A DNA stretch of 21,269 nucleotides from DATGMS01 sp040905145 (GCA_040905145.1 JBBDSC010000185.1:1-21269), one strand, 5' to 3'; positions 7,610 through 14,998 are shown, counted from the stretch's first letter. The notes: generated from the sequence alone by a model not told the origin. Numbers and translations are program-made.

Positions 7610-8599
7610 ATGAACACTGAAGAAATCCCCATTGGGGTGGTTGGACTTGGCCTAATGGGCTGCAGTATAACTACCTGCTTGCTTATCTCAGGACATCCGG
7701 TAATCGCTGTGGCCCCAATTAGCAGTGATCTTCTACATGCTGAAAAGCGCATCAAAGACCACTTGACAAAATCTCAACAAAACGGCCTTGTTGCTAATGA
7801 CCCGGATTATTATTTAAAAGATCTGATCATTACAGAAGCTTATTCCGAGCTCAAATCATGTCAATTGGTTATTGAATGTACTATTGAAAATATCGGTATT
7901 AAAGATTCTGTTTTCAAAAGAATTGAAGAGGTTATTTCTGCTGATTCTTTATTGACCAGTAATACTTCTGCTATACCGATCAGTATTTTACAAAAATTGA
8001 CCAAACACCCTGAGCGATTTTTGGGATTACATTGGACAGAGCCTTCCCATACCACCAGGTTTTTAGAGATTATTTGTGGTGATTTGAGTAAAGTTGAAAA
8101 CGGGGAATATTTGCATGAGCTTTCCCATAGTTGGGGAAAGGAACCTATCCTGGTACGTAAGGATATCCCCGGCTTTATTACGAACCGGTTGATGTACGCC
8201 ATGTACCGGGAAGCGATCCACCTGGTGGAAAACGGATATGCCTCCATTGAAGATGTGGACAGGTCCTGTAGGAACAATGCAGGGTATTTTATGACCTTTG
8301 TTGGTATTTTCCGTTGGATGGACCTAACGGGTGTTCAAGCCTACCATACCGTGATGAAAGATCTATTTCCCACACTGCATAATGGCACAGCTGTTCCCAA
8401 GCTTATTGATGATATTGTAAAAGCGGGAGGAAATGGGGTGAGCAATGAGAAAGGATTTTACGAATACACCCCCCGGGAAGCCAAATTATGGGAAGAAATA
8501 TTTACCGAGTTCACCTATGAAATCAGGGAACTTGCATTAAAATATCCTGGGGATTTAGTGAAAAATGAATTGGAACAGCTTAATAAAACCGAGCAATAA
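7610..8599 (+). CDS. 3-hydroxyacyl-CoA dehydrogenase family protein (L-gulonate 3-dehydrogenase-like)
   Basis: From ATG 7610 the protein has 329 residues, the normal length for the single-domain family. It has a Rossmann loop GLGLMG (12-17), SNTSAIPIS (117-125), GLHWTEP with the catalytic-type His141, and a helical C-terminal domain (PGFITNRLMYAMYREAIHLV, EDVDR). The same frame is open upstream to a TTG at 7454, but those 52 residues fall before the fold, so I chose 7610. Motifs fit L-gulonate 3-dehydrogenase/L-carnitine dehydrogenase-like members as well as hydroxybutyryl-CoA dehydrogenases; the sugar-enzyme neighbourhood favours a hydroxy-acid substrate (inference). It is followed closely by the M19 dipeptidase gene, so the two are likely co-translated. 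Confidence 0.85.
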   Translation: MNTEEIPIGVVGLGLMGCSITTCLLISGHPVIAVAPISSDLLHAEKRIKDHLTKSQQNGLVANDPDYYLKDLIITEAYSELKSCQLVIECTIENIGIKDSVFKRIEEVISADSLLTSNTSAIPISILQKLTKHPERFLGLHWTEPSHTTRFLEIICGDLSKVENGEYLHELSHSWGKEPILVRKDIPGFITNRLMYAMYREAIHLVENGYASIEDVDRSCRNNAGYFMTFVGIFRWMDLTGVQAYHTVMKDLFPTLHNGTAVPKLIDDIVKAGGNGVSNEKGFYEYTPREAKLWEEIFTEFTYEIRELALKYPGDLVKNELEQLNKTEQ

Positions 8600-8603
8600 A
8601 GAT

Positions 8604-9680
8604 ATGCTTATTATTGATGGACATTTGGATCTGGCCATGAATGCCATGGAGTGGAACCGGAATTTGAAAGAATCAGTGTATGCCATACGGGAAAGGGAGC
8701 AGGGCATGACCGATAAATTGGACCGGGGTAAGGGAGTGGTAGCTTTGCCCGAACTGAGAAAAGGTAAAATTGGATTGGTTGTGGCCACACAGATTTCAAG
8801 ATACGTGGAGAAAGGGAGTTCTCTTCCAGGATGGCATTCACCGGAACAGGCCTGGGCTCAGGCACAGGGCCAAAGGGCATGGTATAAAGCCATGGAAGAG
8901 GTTGGTGAGATGGTTCAAATAACAGATCTTCCTTCCTTGGAAAACCACATCAAACTATGGCAGGACGATGCTGTTCCTGTCCAAAAGAAACCTGTAGGTT
9001 TTATCTTGAGCTTGGAAGGAGCAGATTCATTGATAGATCTTTCTTATCTGGAAAAAGCCCATCAATATGGCCTGCGTGCGCTTGGCCCGGCACACTATGG
9101 TCCGGGACGTTATGCCCAGGGTACGGGCATGTCAGGCCCATTAGGTCAACCGGGCCTGGAATTGCTGAAGGAAATGGACCGGTTAAACATTATCCTTGAT
9201 GTCACCCATCTTACTGATGAAGCTTTTTGGCAGGCTTTGGACCTCTTCAAAGGAACGGTATGGGCCAGCCATCACAACTGCAGAGCTCTGGTACATCACC
9301 AGCGGCAACTTGGGGATGACCAGATAAAAGCGCTGATCGATCGGGGTGCGGTAATCGGAGGGGCACTGGATGCTTGGATGCTGGGCAATAATTGGATAAG
9401 GGGAACCTCTGATCCGCTTAAAGAAGGCATTACCCTGGAAAAACTGATCGATCATTATGATCATATTTGTCAGATGGCAGGAAACAGTCGCCATATCGCC
9501 ATCGGCAGCGATCTGGACGGAATGTTTGGGAAAGAACAAACCCCGCACGATCTCGAAACGATTGCCGATCTTGGTAATTTGAAACACTTGCTGGAAAATA
9601 GAGGGTATAAGGCCGAGGATATGGAGAATATTTTTCATGGAAACTGGCTTCGGATTATGAGGAAAGCATGGAATAAGTAA
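8604..9680 (+). CDS. Membrane-dipeptidase family metallohydrolase (peptidase M19)
   Basis: Starting at ATG 8604, four bases after the previous stop, this gives 358 residues and begins directly with the metal motif DGHLD. An in-frame ATG at 8565 would overlap the upstream gene by 35 bases and add 13 residues ahead of the fold. Zinc ligands of the family are all visible: His7 and Asp9, bridging Glu138 (LSLEGAD), His202 (DVTHLTDEAF), His223/224 (ASHHNCRAL) and catalytic-type Asp303 (GSDLDG). There is no signal peptide, so it is cytoplasmic. M19 enzymes cleave dipeptides, including D-residue or beta-lactam-like substrates. Its place in a sugar-acid cluster suggests an amide or amino-acid conjugate as substrate (inference). 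Confidence 0.9.
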   Translation: MLIIDGHLDLAMNAMEWNRNLKESVYAIREREQGMTDKLDRGKGVVALPELRKGKIGLVVATQISRYVEKGSSLPGWHSPEQAWAQAQGQRAWYKAMEEVGEMVQITDLPSLENHIKLWQDDAVPVQKKPVGFILSLEGADSLIDLSYLEKAHQYGLRALGPAHYGPGRYAQGTGMSGPLGQPGLELLKEMDRLNIILDVTHLTDEAFWQALDLFKGTVWASHHNCRALVHHQRQLGDDQIKALIDRGAVIGGALDAWMLGNNWIRGTSDPLKEGITLEKLIDHYDHICQMAGNSRHIAIGSDLDGMFGKEQTPHDLETIADLGNLKHLLENRGYKAEDMENIFHGNWLRIMRKAWNK

Positions 9681-10002
9681 ATGCAATAAACAGGTAAGGA
9701 TAATGGATATAAGCACCACTGCTAAAGATGTCTAACTGTTTTACTGTCGAACATGTGGAGCTGTACAACGAACCTTCGATTTGACAATCCTGCAATTCGA
9801 CAGTGTCTTTCGCCATTTGACTTGAGTAATTCAACAGATAAAACCAACCAGATTCTTTTTTATACTATTTAATTCCCTTAACTTTAATTTCTAAACATGA
9901 TAACAGTGAAATTTAAAATCCATTTATCCTATAGCAAGTGTAAGTGGTTTTTTATGGCTGTTTAAACAGCCTTTTATTTATTTTTACGAAAACCCAAAAA
10001 AT
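9681..10002 (+). other. Intergenic region with inverted repeat and possible leader
   Basis: This 322-base gap before the HUMPS gene holds an inverted repeat ACTGTCGAA (9743-9751) / TTCGACAGT (9796-9804) separated by 44 bases. It also holds an AT-rich stretch 9855-9896 that could carry a promoter, a 22-codon open frame (9897-9965) and a terminator-like hairpin described separately. No other gene is seen. Confidence 0.5.
9956..9987 (+). terminator. Terminator-like hairpin 16 bases before the HUMPS start codon region
   Basis: GGCTGTTTAAACAGCC (9956-9971) is a perfect palindrome (stem GGCTG/CAGCC, loop TTTAAA) followed by TTTTATTTATTTTT. This is intrinsic-terminator form, but it ends only some 16 bases before ATG 10003. 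The 22-codon open frame 9897-9965 (MITVKFKIHLSYSKCKWFFM...) ends inside its loop, a layout like a leader-peptide attenuator. It may instead simply end transcripts from the dipeptidase operon. Confidence 0.45.
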
Positions 10003-10704
10003 ATGAAACCTATTGTACAAATATCACTTGACCTGACCAATATTGATGAGGCGCTTGAAACGGCCGAATTGGCCATGAGGGCCGGGGTAGATTGGCTGGA
10101 GGCCGGTACCCCCCTGATCTTGGCGGAAGGCCTGCATGGTGTCAGGAAAATGCGTGAGGCCTTTCCCAACACTCCCATTGTAGCGGATCTCAAAACGATG
10201 GACGGCGGATACCTTGAAGCAGAGATGATGGCCAAGGCAGGTGCCACCCATGTGGTGGTGATGGCTAGGGCACATGAGGAGACGATTAAATGTGTGGTTC
10301 AGGCAGGCCGTGATTTTGGGATAGAGGTAATGGGGGACAATCTTGGCGCACCGGATATGGTAGCCGCAGCTAGGTGGCTGGAGGACTTAGGTTGTGATTA
10401 TGTGATCCATCATATAGGATATGACGAAAGAAGGGGCATTGCGGCTCAGGGCCAAAGGATGCCAAGCCCATTGGACCAACTTGCGGAGGTGGTAAATGCC
10501 GTCAACATACCCGTGCAGGCCGTGGGTGGGTTGACTTTGGAACAGGCGATAAAATGTCCGGAATATGGAGCACCACTGGTTGTTTTGGGGGCGCCTTTAA
10601 CGATTGACGCAGATGCTTTTAAAACCGCCGATGGAAATCTGGAAGAATCACTTCGAAGAATATGTGCCGCCATTCATGCTTATGGCGATGTTAAAATGAA
10701 GTAA
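10003..10704 (+). CDS. HUMPS/OMP-decarboxylase-fold protein (3-keto-L-gulonate-6-P decarboxylase or hexulose-6-P synthase-like)
   Basis: This 233-residue single TIM-barrel protein carries the hallmark metal/catalytic motif DLKTMD (Asp62, Lys64, Asp67), with Asp10 and Glu33 at the expected upstream positions (ISLDLTN, WLEAGTPLI). HHIGYDERRG (136-145) sits where hexulose-6-phosphate synthases have HTGYD and KGPDC has HRSRD. The distal phosphate loop reads VQAVGGL (171-177) and then LGAPLT (195-200), without the GR of KGPDC. The suprafamily decarboxylates 3-keto-L-gulonate-6-phosphate or catalyses the aldol step to hexulose-6-phosphate. Here a 3-keto acid decarboxylase partnering the gulonate-dehydrogenase-like enzyme is attractive but inferred. 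No partner 6-phospho-3-hexuloisomerase is present. Confidence 0.85.
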   Translation: MKPIVQISLDLTNIDEALETAELAMRAGVDWLEAGTPLILAEGLHGVRKMREAFPNTPIVADLKTMDGGYLEAEMMAKAGATHVVVMARAHEETIKCVVQAGRDFGIEVMGDNLGAPDMVAAARWLEDLGCDYVIHHIGYDERRGIAAQGQRMPSPLDQLAEVVNAVNIPVQAVGGLTLEQAIKCPEYGAPLVVLGAPLTIDADAFKTADGNLEESLRRICAAIHAYGDVKMK

Positions 10705-10867
10705 ATAGGATGAATGTCCACAGTCGGACTGTCAACGGTCCACGGATATTCTACCTATAGATTAAACAGTGTTTACATGGACTATGGACCATCAGCTATG
10801 GACCCCTTTGTTCTAGTGCTATAGAAATGCACAAGCAGATAATAATCTTAAATTTAAAAAATCAAAA
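10705..10867. repeat. Short-word quasi-repeat tract between HUMPS and ADH genes
   Basis: The gap carries degenerate repeats of GTCCAC/GGACC words: TCCACAGTCGGACTGTC near 10718, CGGTCCACGG near 10736, and ATGGACTATGGACCATCAGC onward at 10777-10804. Each word recurs every 7-10 bases, in both orientations. No gene is seen. Confidence 0.55.
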
Positions 10868-11905
10868 ATGACGGTAAACAATAAATCAGCTGCAGTAATT
10901 AATTATTCTTCGGAAAAAGGATCCGTAGAAATCAGGGAAATGGCCAAACCGGCCATTGGCGAAGATGAGGTGTTGCTGGAAGTAGAAAATGTCGGGGTTT
11001 GTGGTAGTGATCTGCACCAATGGACGGCAGACCATAGCTGGCCCGTCAATTATCCGGTGGTTCTTGGCCATGAATTCGGCGGGCATATCATTGAATTGGG
11101 AAGCCGCGTAAAGGGTTGGAAAGAAGGGGATAGGGTAGTCAGCGAAACCGCTGCGGTTATCGATCCGAATAGTCCTCTGACCCGTTCGGGATTATATAAC
11201 CTGGACCCAAACAGAAAAGGTTTTGGCTACGGTGTGAATGGTGCCATGACCCGCTATGTGAGGGTTCCGGCAAGATGTCTCCATCATATTCCAGAGCATC
11301 TTCCTTTTGAGGAAGCCTGTCTTACAGAGCCATGTTGTGTGGCTTATAATGCTGTAGTTGTCAATTCCCGCATCAAACCTGGGGACCGGGTGATCGTTTT
11401 GGGTCCGGGCACTATTGGCATCCTGTGTGCGGCGGTAGCCAAATTATGTGGCGCTGAGGTGGCTGTGGTGGGATTGGAATCCGACCGGAAAAGATTGGAA
11501 ACCGCCAAGCAATATGGATGTGAGGCAATTATTGGGGATGCATCTGAATGGGCAAGAAGGCTTGATGGTCTGGGGGCAGATTTAATTATAGACGCTGCCG
11601 GTGCCAGCATGACCCTTAAAATTGCCATGGATCTGGTACGTCCGAATGGACATATAACCAAAGTAGGTTGGGGACCTCAGCCCTGCGGGTTTTCCCTGGA
11701 TCAGCTTGTACAGAAGAATGTTACCCTTCAGGGGAGCTTCAGTCATAATTGGCCAATATGGGAAAAAGTGATAGCCTTGTTAGGAAACGGAACATTGGAT
11801 GTAAAACCGATCATTGGTGGAATATGGCCCATTACTTCCTGGAAAGAAGCCTTTGAAAAGATGCATCATGGAGAAGTAATAAAAAGTGTTCTTAAACCGA
11901 TGTAA
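10868..11905 (+). CDS. Zinc-type alcohol dehydrogenase (medium-chain, polyol/threonine-dehydrogenase-like) lacking the structural zinc lobe
   Basis: The 345-residue MDR-family enzyme has a GroES-like N-domain with catalytic zinc ligands Cys45 (VGVCGSDLH), His68-Glu69 (LGHEFGG) and Glu154 (LTEPCCVAY), and a nucleotide-binding GPGTIG at 179-184. Relatives oxidise polyols or sugar alcohols/acids with NAD(P). The four cysteines of the structural zinc lobe are absent: residues 93-120 read ETAAVIDPNSPLTRSGLYNL DPNRKGFG. The SDR gene starts two bases after its stop, so the two are translationally coupled and probably act on successive or the same metabolite. Substrate unknown. Confidence 0.9.
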   Translation: MTVNNKSAAVINYSSEKGSVEIREMAKPAIGEDEVLLEVENVGVCGSDLHQWTADHSWPVNYPVVLGHEFGGHIIELGSRVKGWKEGDRVVSETAAVIDPNSPLTRSGLYNLDPNRKGFGYGVNGAMTRYVRVPARCLHHIPEHLPFEEACLTEPCCVAYNAVVVNSRIKPGDRVIVLGPGTIGILCAAVAKLCGAEVAVVGLESDRKRLETAKQYGCEAIIGDASEWARRLDGLGADLIIDAAGASMTLKIAMDLVRPNGHITKVGWGPQPCGFSLDQLVQKNVTLQGSFSHNWPIWEKVIALLGNGTLDVKPIIGGIWPITSWKEAFEKMHHGEVIKSVLKPM

Positions 11906-11907
11906 GG

Positions 11908-12699
11908 ATGCGTTTAAAAGATAAAATCATCATTGTTACCGGGAGCACGACAGGGATTGGGAAAGCCATCGCCAAACGTTGTGTAGAGGAAGAAGCCCGG
12001 GTGGTCATCCATGGCCTCGAAGAGGATTGGGGAAAATCGGTAATCGCTGAATTGGGAACTGACCTGGCCGTATTGCATATTGAGGATCTCAGTAAGGAAG
12101 GGGCTCCTTTGCGTCTGGTGGATATTGCCATCGAAACTTTTGGTAAATTGGACGCCGTAGTGAACAATGCGGCCATGGTGGTCTCCTCCAATATCCATAC
12201 TACCGATAAAGATTTTTTACAAAAAGTGGTGGAAGTAAATACCATCGCCCCTTTTCTTTTAATTAAAGCCGCCTTGCCTTATCTGGCCCAAGAGCGTGGC
12301 TGTGTGTTAAACATCGGCTCAGTGAATGCCTGGAGCGGTGAGCCGGATCTTTTGGCCTACAGTATTTCAAAAGGGGCCTTAATGACCATGACCCGCAATT
12401 TGGGGGATACCTTACACCGCGAAAATGGCGTACGTATCAATCAAATCAACCCAGGTTGGGTACTTACCGAAACAGAGATGAAGAGAAAACGGGAGCATGG
12501 GTTATCAGAAAACTGGTTCGAGGATATTCCCTCGGTTTATGCGCCTGCAGGTAGGATTTTGTGGCCAGCTGAAATTGCCGCCGCTGCGGTCTATTGGCTT
12601 GCAGACGAAAGCGGCCCGATCAGCGGACAGGTAGTTGATCTGGAGCAATATCCTTTTATGGGACGTAATCCACCCAAGAATAAGACGACGATTAAGTGA
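11908..12699 (+). CDS. SDR family NAD(P)-dependent oxidoreductase
   Basis: This 263-residue classical short-chain dehydrogenase has cofactor motif TGSTTGIG (11-18), NNAA (86-89), structural Asn111, and catalytic Ser138 (NIGSVNAW), Tyr151 and Lys155 (YSISK). Length and motif spacing are complete. Its ATG follows the ADH stop by two bases. Downstream, 140 bases of repeat-like AT-rich DNA separate it from the isomerase gene. The SDR could reduce a ketose or oxidise a sugar to its lactone; the SMP-30 lactonase two genes downstream makes the latter plausible (inference). Confidence 0.93.
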   Translation: MRLKDKIIIVTGSTTGIGKAIAKRCVEEEARVVIHGLEEDWGKSVIAELGTDLAVLHIEDLSKEGAPLRLVDIAIETFGKLDAVVNNAAMVVSSNIHTTDKDFLQKVVEVNTIAPFLLIKAALPYLAQERGCVLNIGSVNAWSGEPDLLAYSISKGALMTMTRNLGDTLHRENGVRINQINPGWVLTETEMKRKREHGLSENWFEDIPSVYAPAGRILWPAEIAAAAVYWLADESGPISGQVVDLEQYPFMGRNPPKNKTTIK

Positions 12700-12839
12700 G
12701 TATTTAGTATTTAGTATCAGCATATCTGAGAGACATCTTGAAATTAAAGTTCATAATTCATAATTAGGTCTGAGAAACTCAATAACTAATAAATTAATAA
12801 CTCACAATTTATAATTCACAAATAATTAATAACTAAACA
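12700..12839. repeat. AT-rich short-word quasi-repeats
   Basis: The gap has recurring words: ATTTAGTATTTAGTATCAGC (12704-12723), TTCATAATTCATAATTA (near 12750), and AATAACTAATAAATTAATAA with further AATTAATAACT copies up to the isomerase ATG. Spacing of words is about 8-12 bases. No gene is seen. Confidence 0.5.
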
Positions 12840-13724
12840 ATGCCCAAATTAGCAGTTTTCCCCAAAGCCTATATGCAGGCACTTTGCAAGGATGGCAGTA
12901 TGCGCCTGGAAGAATGGATTGGACTGGCAGTAAAACTGGATATAGAAGGCCTGGAATGGTATGCCGGATTTTTGGAAATGAAAGATGAAAAAAATTGGGG
13001 AAAGTTCCGGCAAATGGTAGAGGATCATGGAAAAGTAATCCCAATGATGTGTTGCTCCCCGGATTTTACCCATCCCGATGCTGCCTTCCGCCAGAAAGAA
13101 ATAGAGAAGCAAAAGCAGTGGATTCGTATGACCCATACTTTGGGAGGCTCTTATTGCCGTGTACTTTCGGGGCAACGACGGCCGGGGCTATCCATTGATG
13201 AAGGGGTAAAATATGCCGCGGATTGCATTGAATCTTGCTTGACCTATGCCCAGGAAAGAAATGTCGCCCTTATTCTAGAGAATCATTATAAAGACGATTT
13301 TTGGGAGTATCCGGAATTTGCACAAAAAATGGATGTTTTTTCGAAGCTGGTGGATAGCGTGAACCATCCCAATTTCGGTGTCAATTATGATCCAAGCAAT
13401 ACATTTTTGGCAGGGGAAGATCCTTTGGAACTCTTAAGACGGATATCTCATAGGGTGCTTACCATGCATGCGAGTGATCGGTATCTTAAAGAAGGAACCA
13501 TTGAGGACCTTCGGAAAGAGGAAGGGGGAGCCACAGGATATGCCAAAAGATTGGCCCATGGCGAGGTCGGTAAGGGCTTAAATGATTATGACGCTATCTT
13601 TACAGAACTTAAGCGGGTAGGATTTGATAATTGGATCAGCATTGAAGATGGGGTCGACGGCATGGACCAATTGGAGAGAAGTGTTTCTTTTCTGAACAAT
13701 AAGATCAAGCAGTATTGGCCGTGA
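12840..13724 (+). CDS. Sugar phosphate isomerase/epimerase (xylose-isomerase-like TIM barrel)
   Basis: The 294-residue AP-endonuclease-2/xylose-isomerase-like TIM-barrel protein has the metal-binding quartet visible: Glu147 (LILENH), Asp184 (VNYDPSN), His210 (TMHASD) and Glu269 (ISIEDG). There is no signal peptide. Members isomerise or epimerise sugars and keto-sugars, and some act as lyases or decarboxylases on 3-oxo sugar acids, so the reaction cannot be fixed. It lies between the SDR and SMP-30 genes in the cluster; a role in handling the keto-sugar product is inferred. The ATG start agrees with the first beta-strand (KLAVFPKAY). Confidence 0.9.
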   Translation: MPKLAVFPKAYMQALCKDGSMRLEEWIGLAVKLDIEGLEWYAGFLEMKDEKNWGKFRQMVEDHGKVIPMMCCSPDFTHPDAAFRQKEIEKQKQWIRMTHTLGGSYCRVLSGQRRPGLSIDEGVKYAADCIESCLTYAQERNVALILENHYKDDFWEYPEFAQKMDVFSKLVDSVNHPNFGVNYDPSNTFLAGEDPLELLRRISHRVLTMHASDRYLKEGTIEDLRKEEGGATGYAKRLAHGEVGKGLNDYDAIFTELKRVGFDNWISIEDGVDGMDQLERSVSFLNNKIKQYWP

Positions 13725-13802
13725 ATGGCAGAATGCAGTATCTAGTATTACCGACCACTGACCACCGATCACTAAATAACCATTACCCAATAACTAATAA
13801 CC
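13725..13802. repeat. Short-word quasi-repeat tract before the SMP-30 gene
   Basis: The words CGACCACTGACCACCGATCA (13750-13769) and ATTACCCAATAACTAATAAC run straight into the ATG at 13803. They are of the same style as the tracts at 10705 and 12700. Confidence 0.5.
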
Positions 13803-14675
13803 ATGGAAGCATCAACACTATATCCCTCCAAGTGCATTCTCGCAGAAGGGCCTCTTTGGCATAAAGAAAGAAAAAGCTGCTTCTGGGTGGATATTGAAAG
13901 CGGCGTGCTTTATGAATATGATTGGCATACTAAAGAAATAAGAACATGGAGTTTTGATTATAAGGTGACGTTGGTTATTCAAGCTTTACAAAATGAAGTG
14001 ATACTGGGTCTCAACAGGAGTATAGCCCGGTTTGATTTGGATACGGAAAAGTTGGAATGGTTGGTAGATCTGGAAAATGCTTTGCCAAATAACCGCTGTA
14101 ATGACGGGGCCTGTGACAGGAAGGGCAGAATATGGGTGGGGACTATGGCCATGGATACACAAGAAGGAGCAGGTGCTTTATACTGCATTGAAAAAGATGG
14201 CCATCTTCAAAAAAAGCTGGAGAACGTCACCATTTCAAATGGGCTGGCGTGGTCTTTGGACAACAGAACTTTTTATTACATTGACACCCCCACCCAAAAG
14301 GTGCAGTCTTTTCTATTTAATGAAGAAAGCGGTGAAATTGTTTTTGATAAGATCGCGGTTCAGATTCCTGCGGAAATGGGTAGCCCCGATGGCATGGCCA
14401 TTGATGAGGAAGGGATGCTTTGGATTGCACACTATGGTGGGTTTGGGGTATATCGGTGGGATCCCAACACAGGAAAGCTCCTGGAAAAAATAACTGTCCC
14501 GGCTCCCAATATAACTTCCTGTGCATTTGCAGGGGAAAATTTGGATATGCTCATCATTACTACCGCCAGTGAAAATATGAGTGAAGTGGATCTAAAACAA
14601 TATCCAGGGAGTGGCAATATATTTTATGTGAAAACAAAGGTGAAAGGGACCTTACCTTTCCGTTGTACTTGGTGA
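13803..14675 (+). CDS. SMP-30/gluconolactonase/LRE family lactonase
   Basis: This 290-residue six-bladed propeller has the divalent-metal ligands of the family in order: Glu15 (LAEGPLWH), Asn100 (NNRCNDGA), Asn146 (ISNGLAWS) and Asp196 (GSPDGMAID). These enzymes hydrolyse aldonolactones (glucono-, gulono-, galactonolactone and others) to aldonates. The length is typical and no signal peptide is seen, so it acts in the cytoplasm. It is the last gene of the plus-strand cluster and supplies the lactone-opening step expected after a sugar dehydrogenase. Which lactone is unknown. Confidence 0.93.
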   Translation: MEASTLYPSKCILAEGPLWHKERKSCFWVDIESGVLYEYDWHTKEIRTWSFDYKVTLVIQALQNEVILGLNRSIARFDLDTEKLEWLVDLENALPNNRCNDGACDRKGRIWVGTMAMDTQEGAGALYCIEKDGHLQKKLENVTISNGLAWSLDNRTFYYIDTPTQKVQSFLFNEESGEIVFDKIAVQIPAEMGSPDGMAIDEEGMLWIAHYGGFGVYRWDPNTGKLLEKITVPAPNITSCAFAGENLDMLIITTASENMSEVDLKQYPGSGNIFYVKTKVKGTLPFRCTW

Positions 14676-14744
14676 TTACTGGTACATTTATCCCAAGTAC
14701 AGATGATTTAAGCGAACCTTTTCACATGACTCAAAACCAATAAA

Positions 14745-14763
14745 ATCAAGTCGGCGACTTGAT
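14745..14763. repeat. Perfect inverted repeat downstream of the SMP-30 gene
   Basis: ATCAAGTC-GGC-GACTTGAT is a perfect 8-base-arm palindrome with a 3-base centre, 70 bases after the SMP-30 stop. No T-run follows, so it is not a clear terminator. It could be an operator or a transcript-end hairpin. Confidence 0.5.
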
Positions 14764-14928
14764 CTACAGTCGACAGATCACCACCCACGGTAAATTCATT
14801 GTTCGGTTTCCGGTGATACGTCGTGAATTTTGTTGACACTTTTTTCACTTAATATTTTTTCCGTTCAAGCATAATACTGCCAGCTGGAGACACCTTTTGA
14901 TGACTGCTTGGGGCTATTTATTCAATTG

Positions 14929-14982
14929 CCGTTTGGCTTTAGCCAACGGGAAAATGGACAAGAATCCTTTGGCTTTAGCCAC
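14929..14982. repeat. REP-like palindrome GGCTTTAGCC, two copies
   Basis: CCGTTTGGCTTTAGCCAACG (G at 14949) forms an imperfect hairpin at 14929-14949 (CCGTT/AACGG and GGCT/AGCC with one bulged T). The core TTTGGCTTTAGCCA recurs at 14968-14981. Short palindromes built on GGCTTTAGCC are common intergenic elements in Bacteroidota (from memory). The surrounding gap 14676-14998 has no gene. Confidence 0.5.
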
Positions 14983-14998
14983 ATTATCATCCCCTCTT

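Noticed and set aside
9183..9719. 178-codon minus-strand open frame inside the M19 gene
   Set aside because: It overlaps the well-supported dipeptidase with all metal ligands; no family features.
10003..10704. Pyrimidine-pathway orotidine-5-phosphate decarboxylase (pyrF)
   Set aside because: Same fold, but the Asp10/Glu33/DLKTMD and HHIGYD pattern fits KGPDC/HPS, and the neighbours are sugar enzymes.
10705..13802. CRISPR array as explanation for the gap repeats
   Set aside because: Units are 7-12 bases, degenerate, and lack constant repeats with unique spacers; no cas genes.
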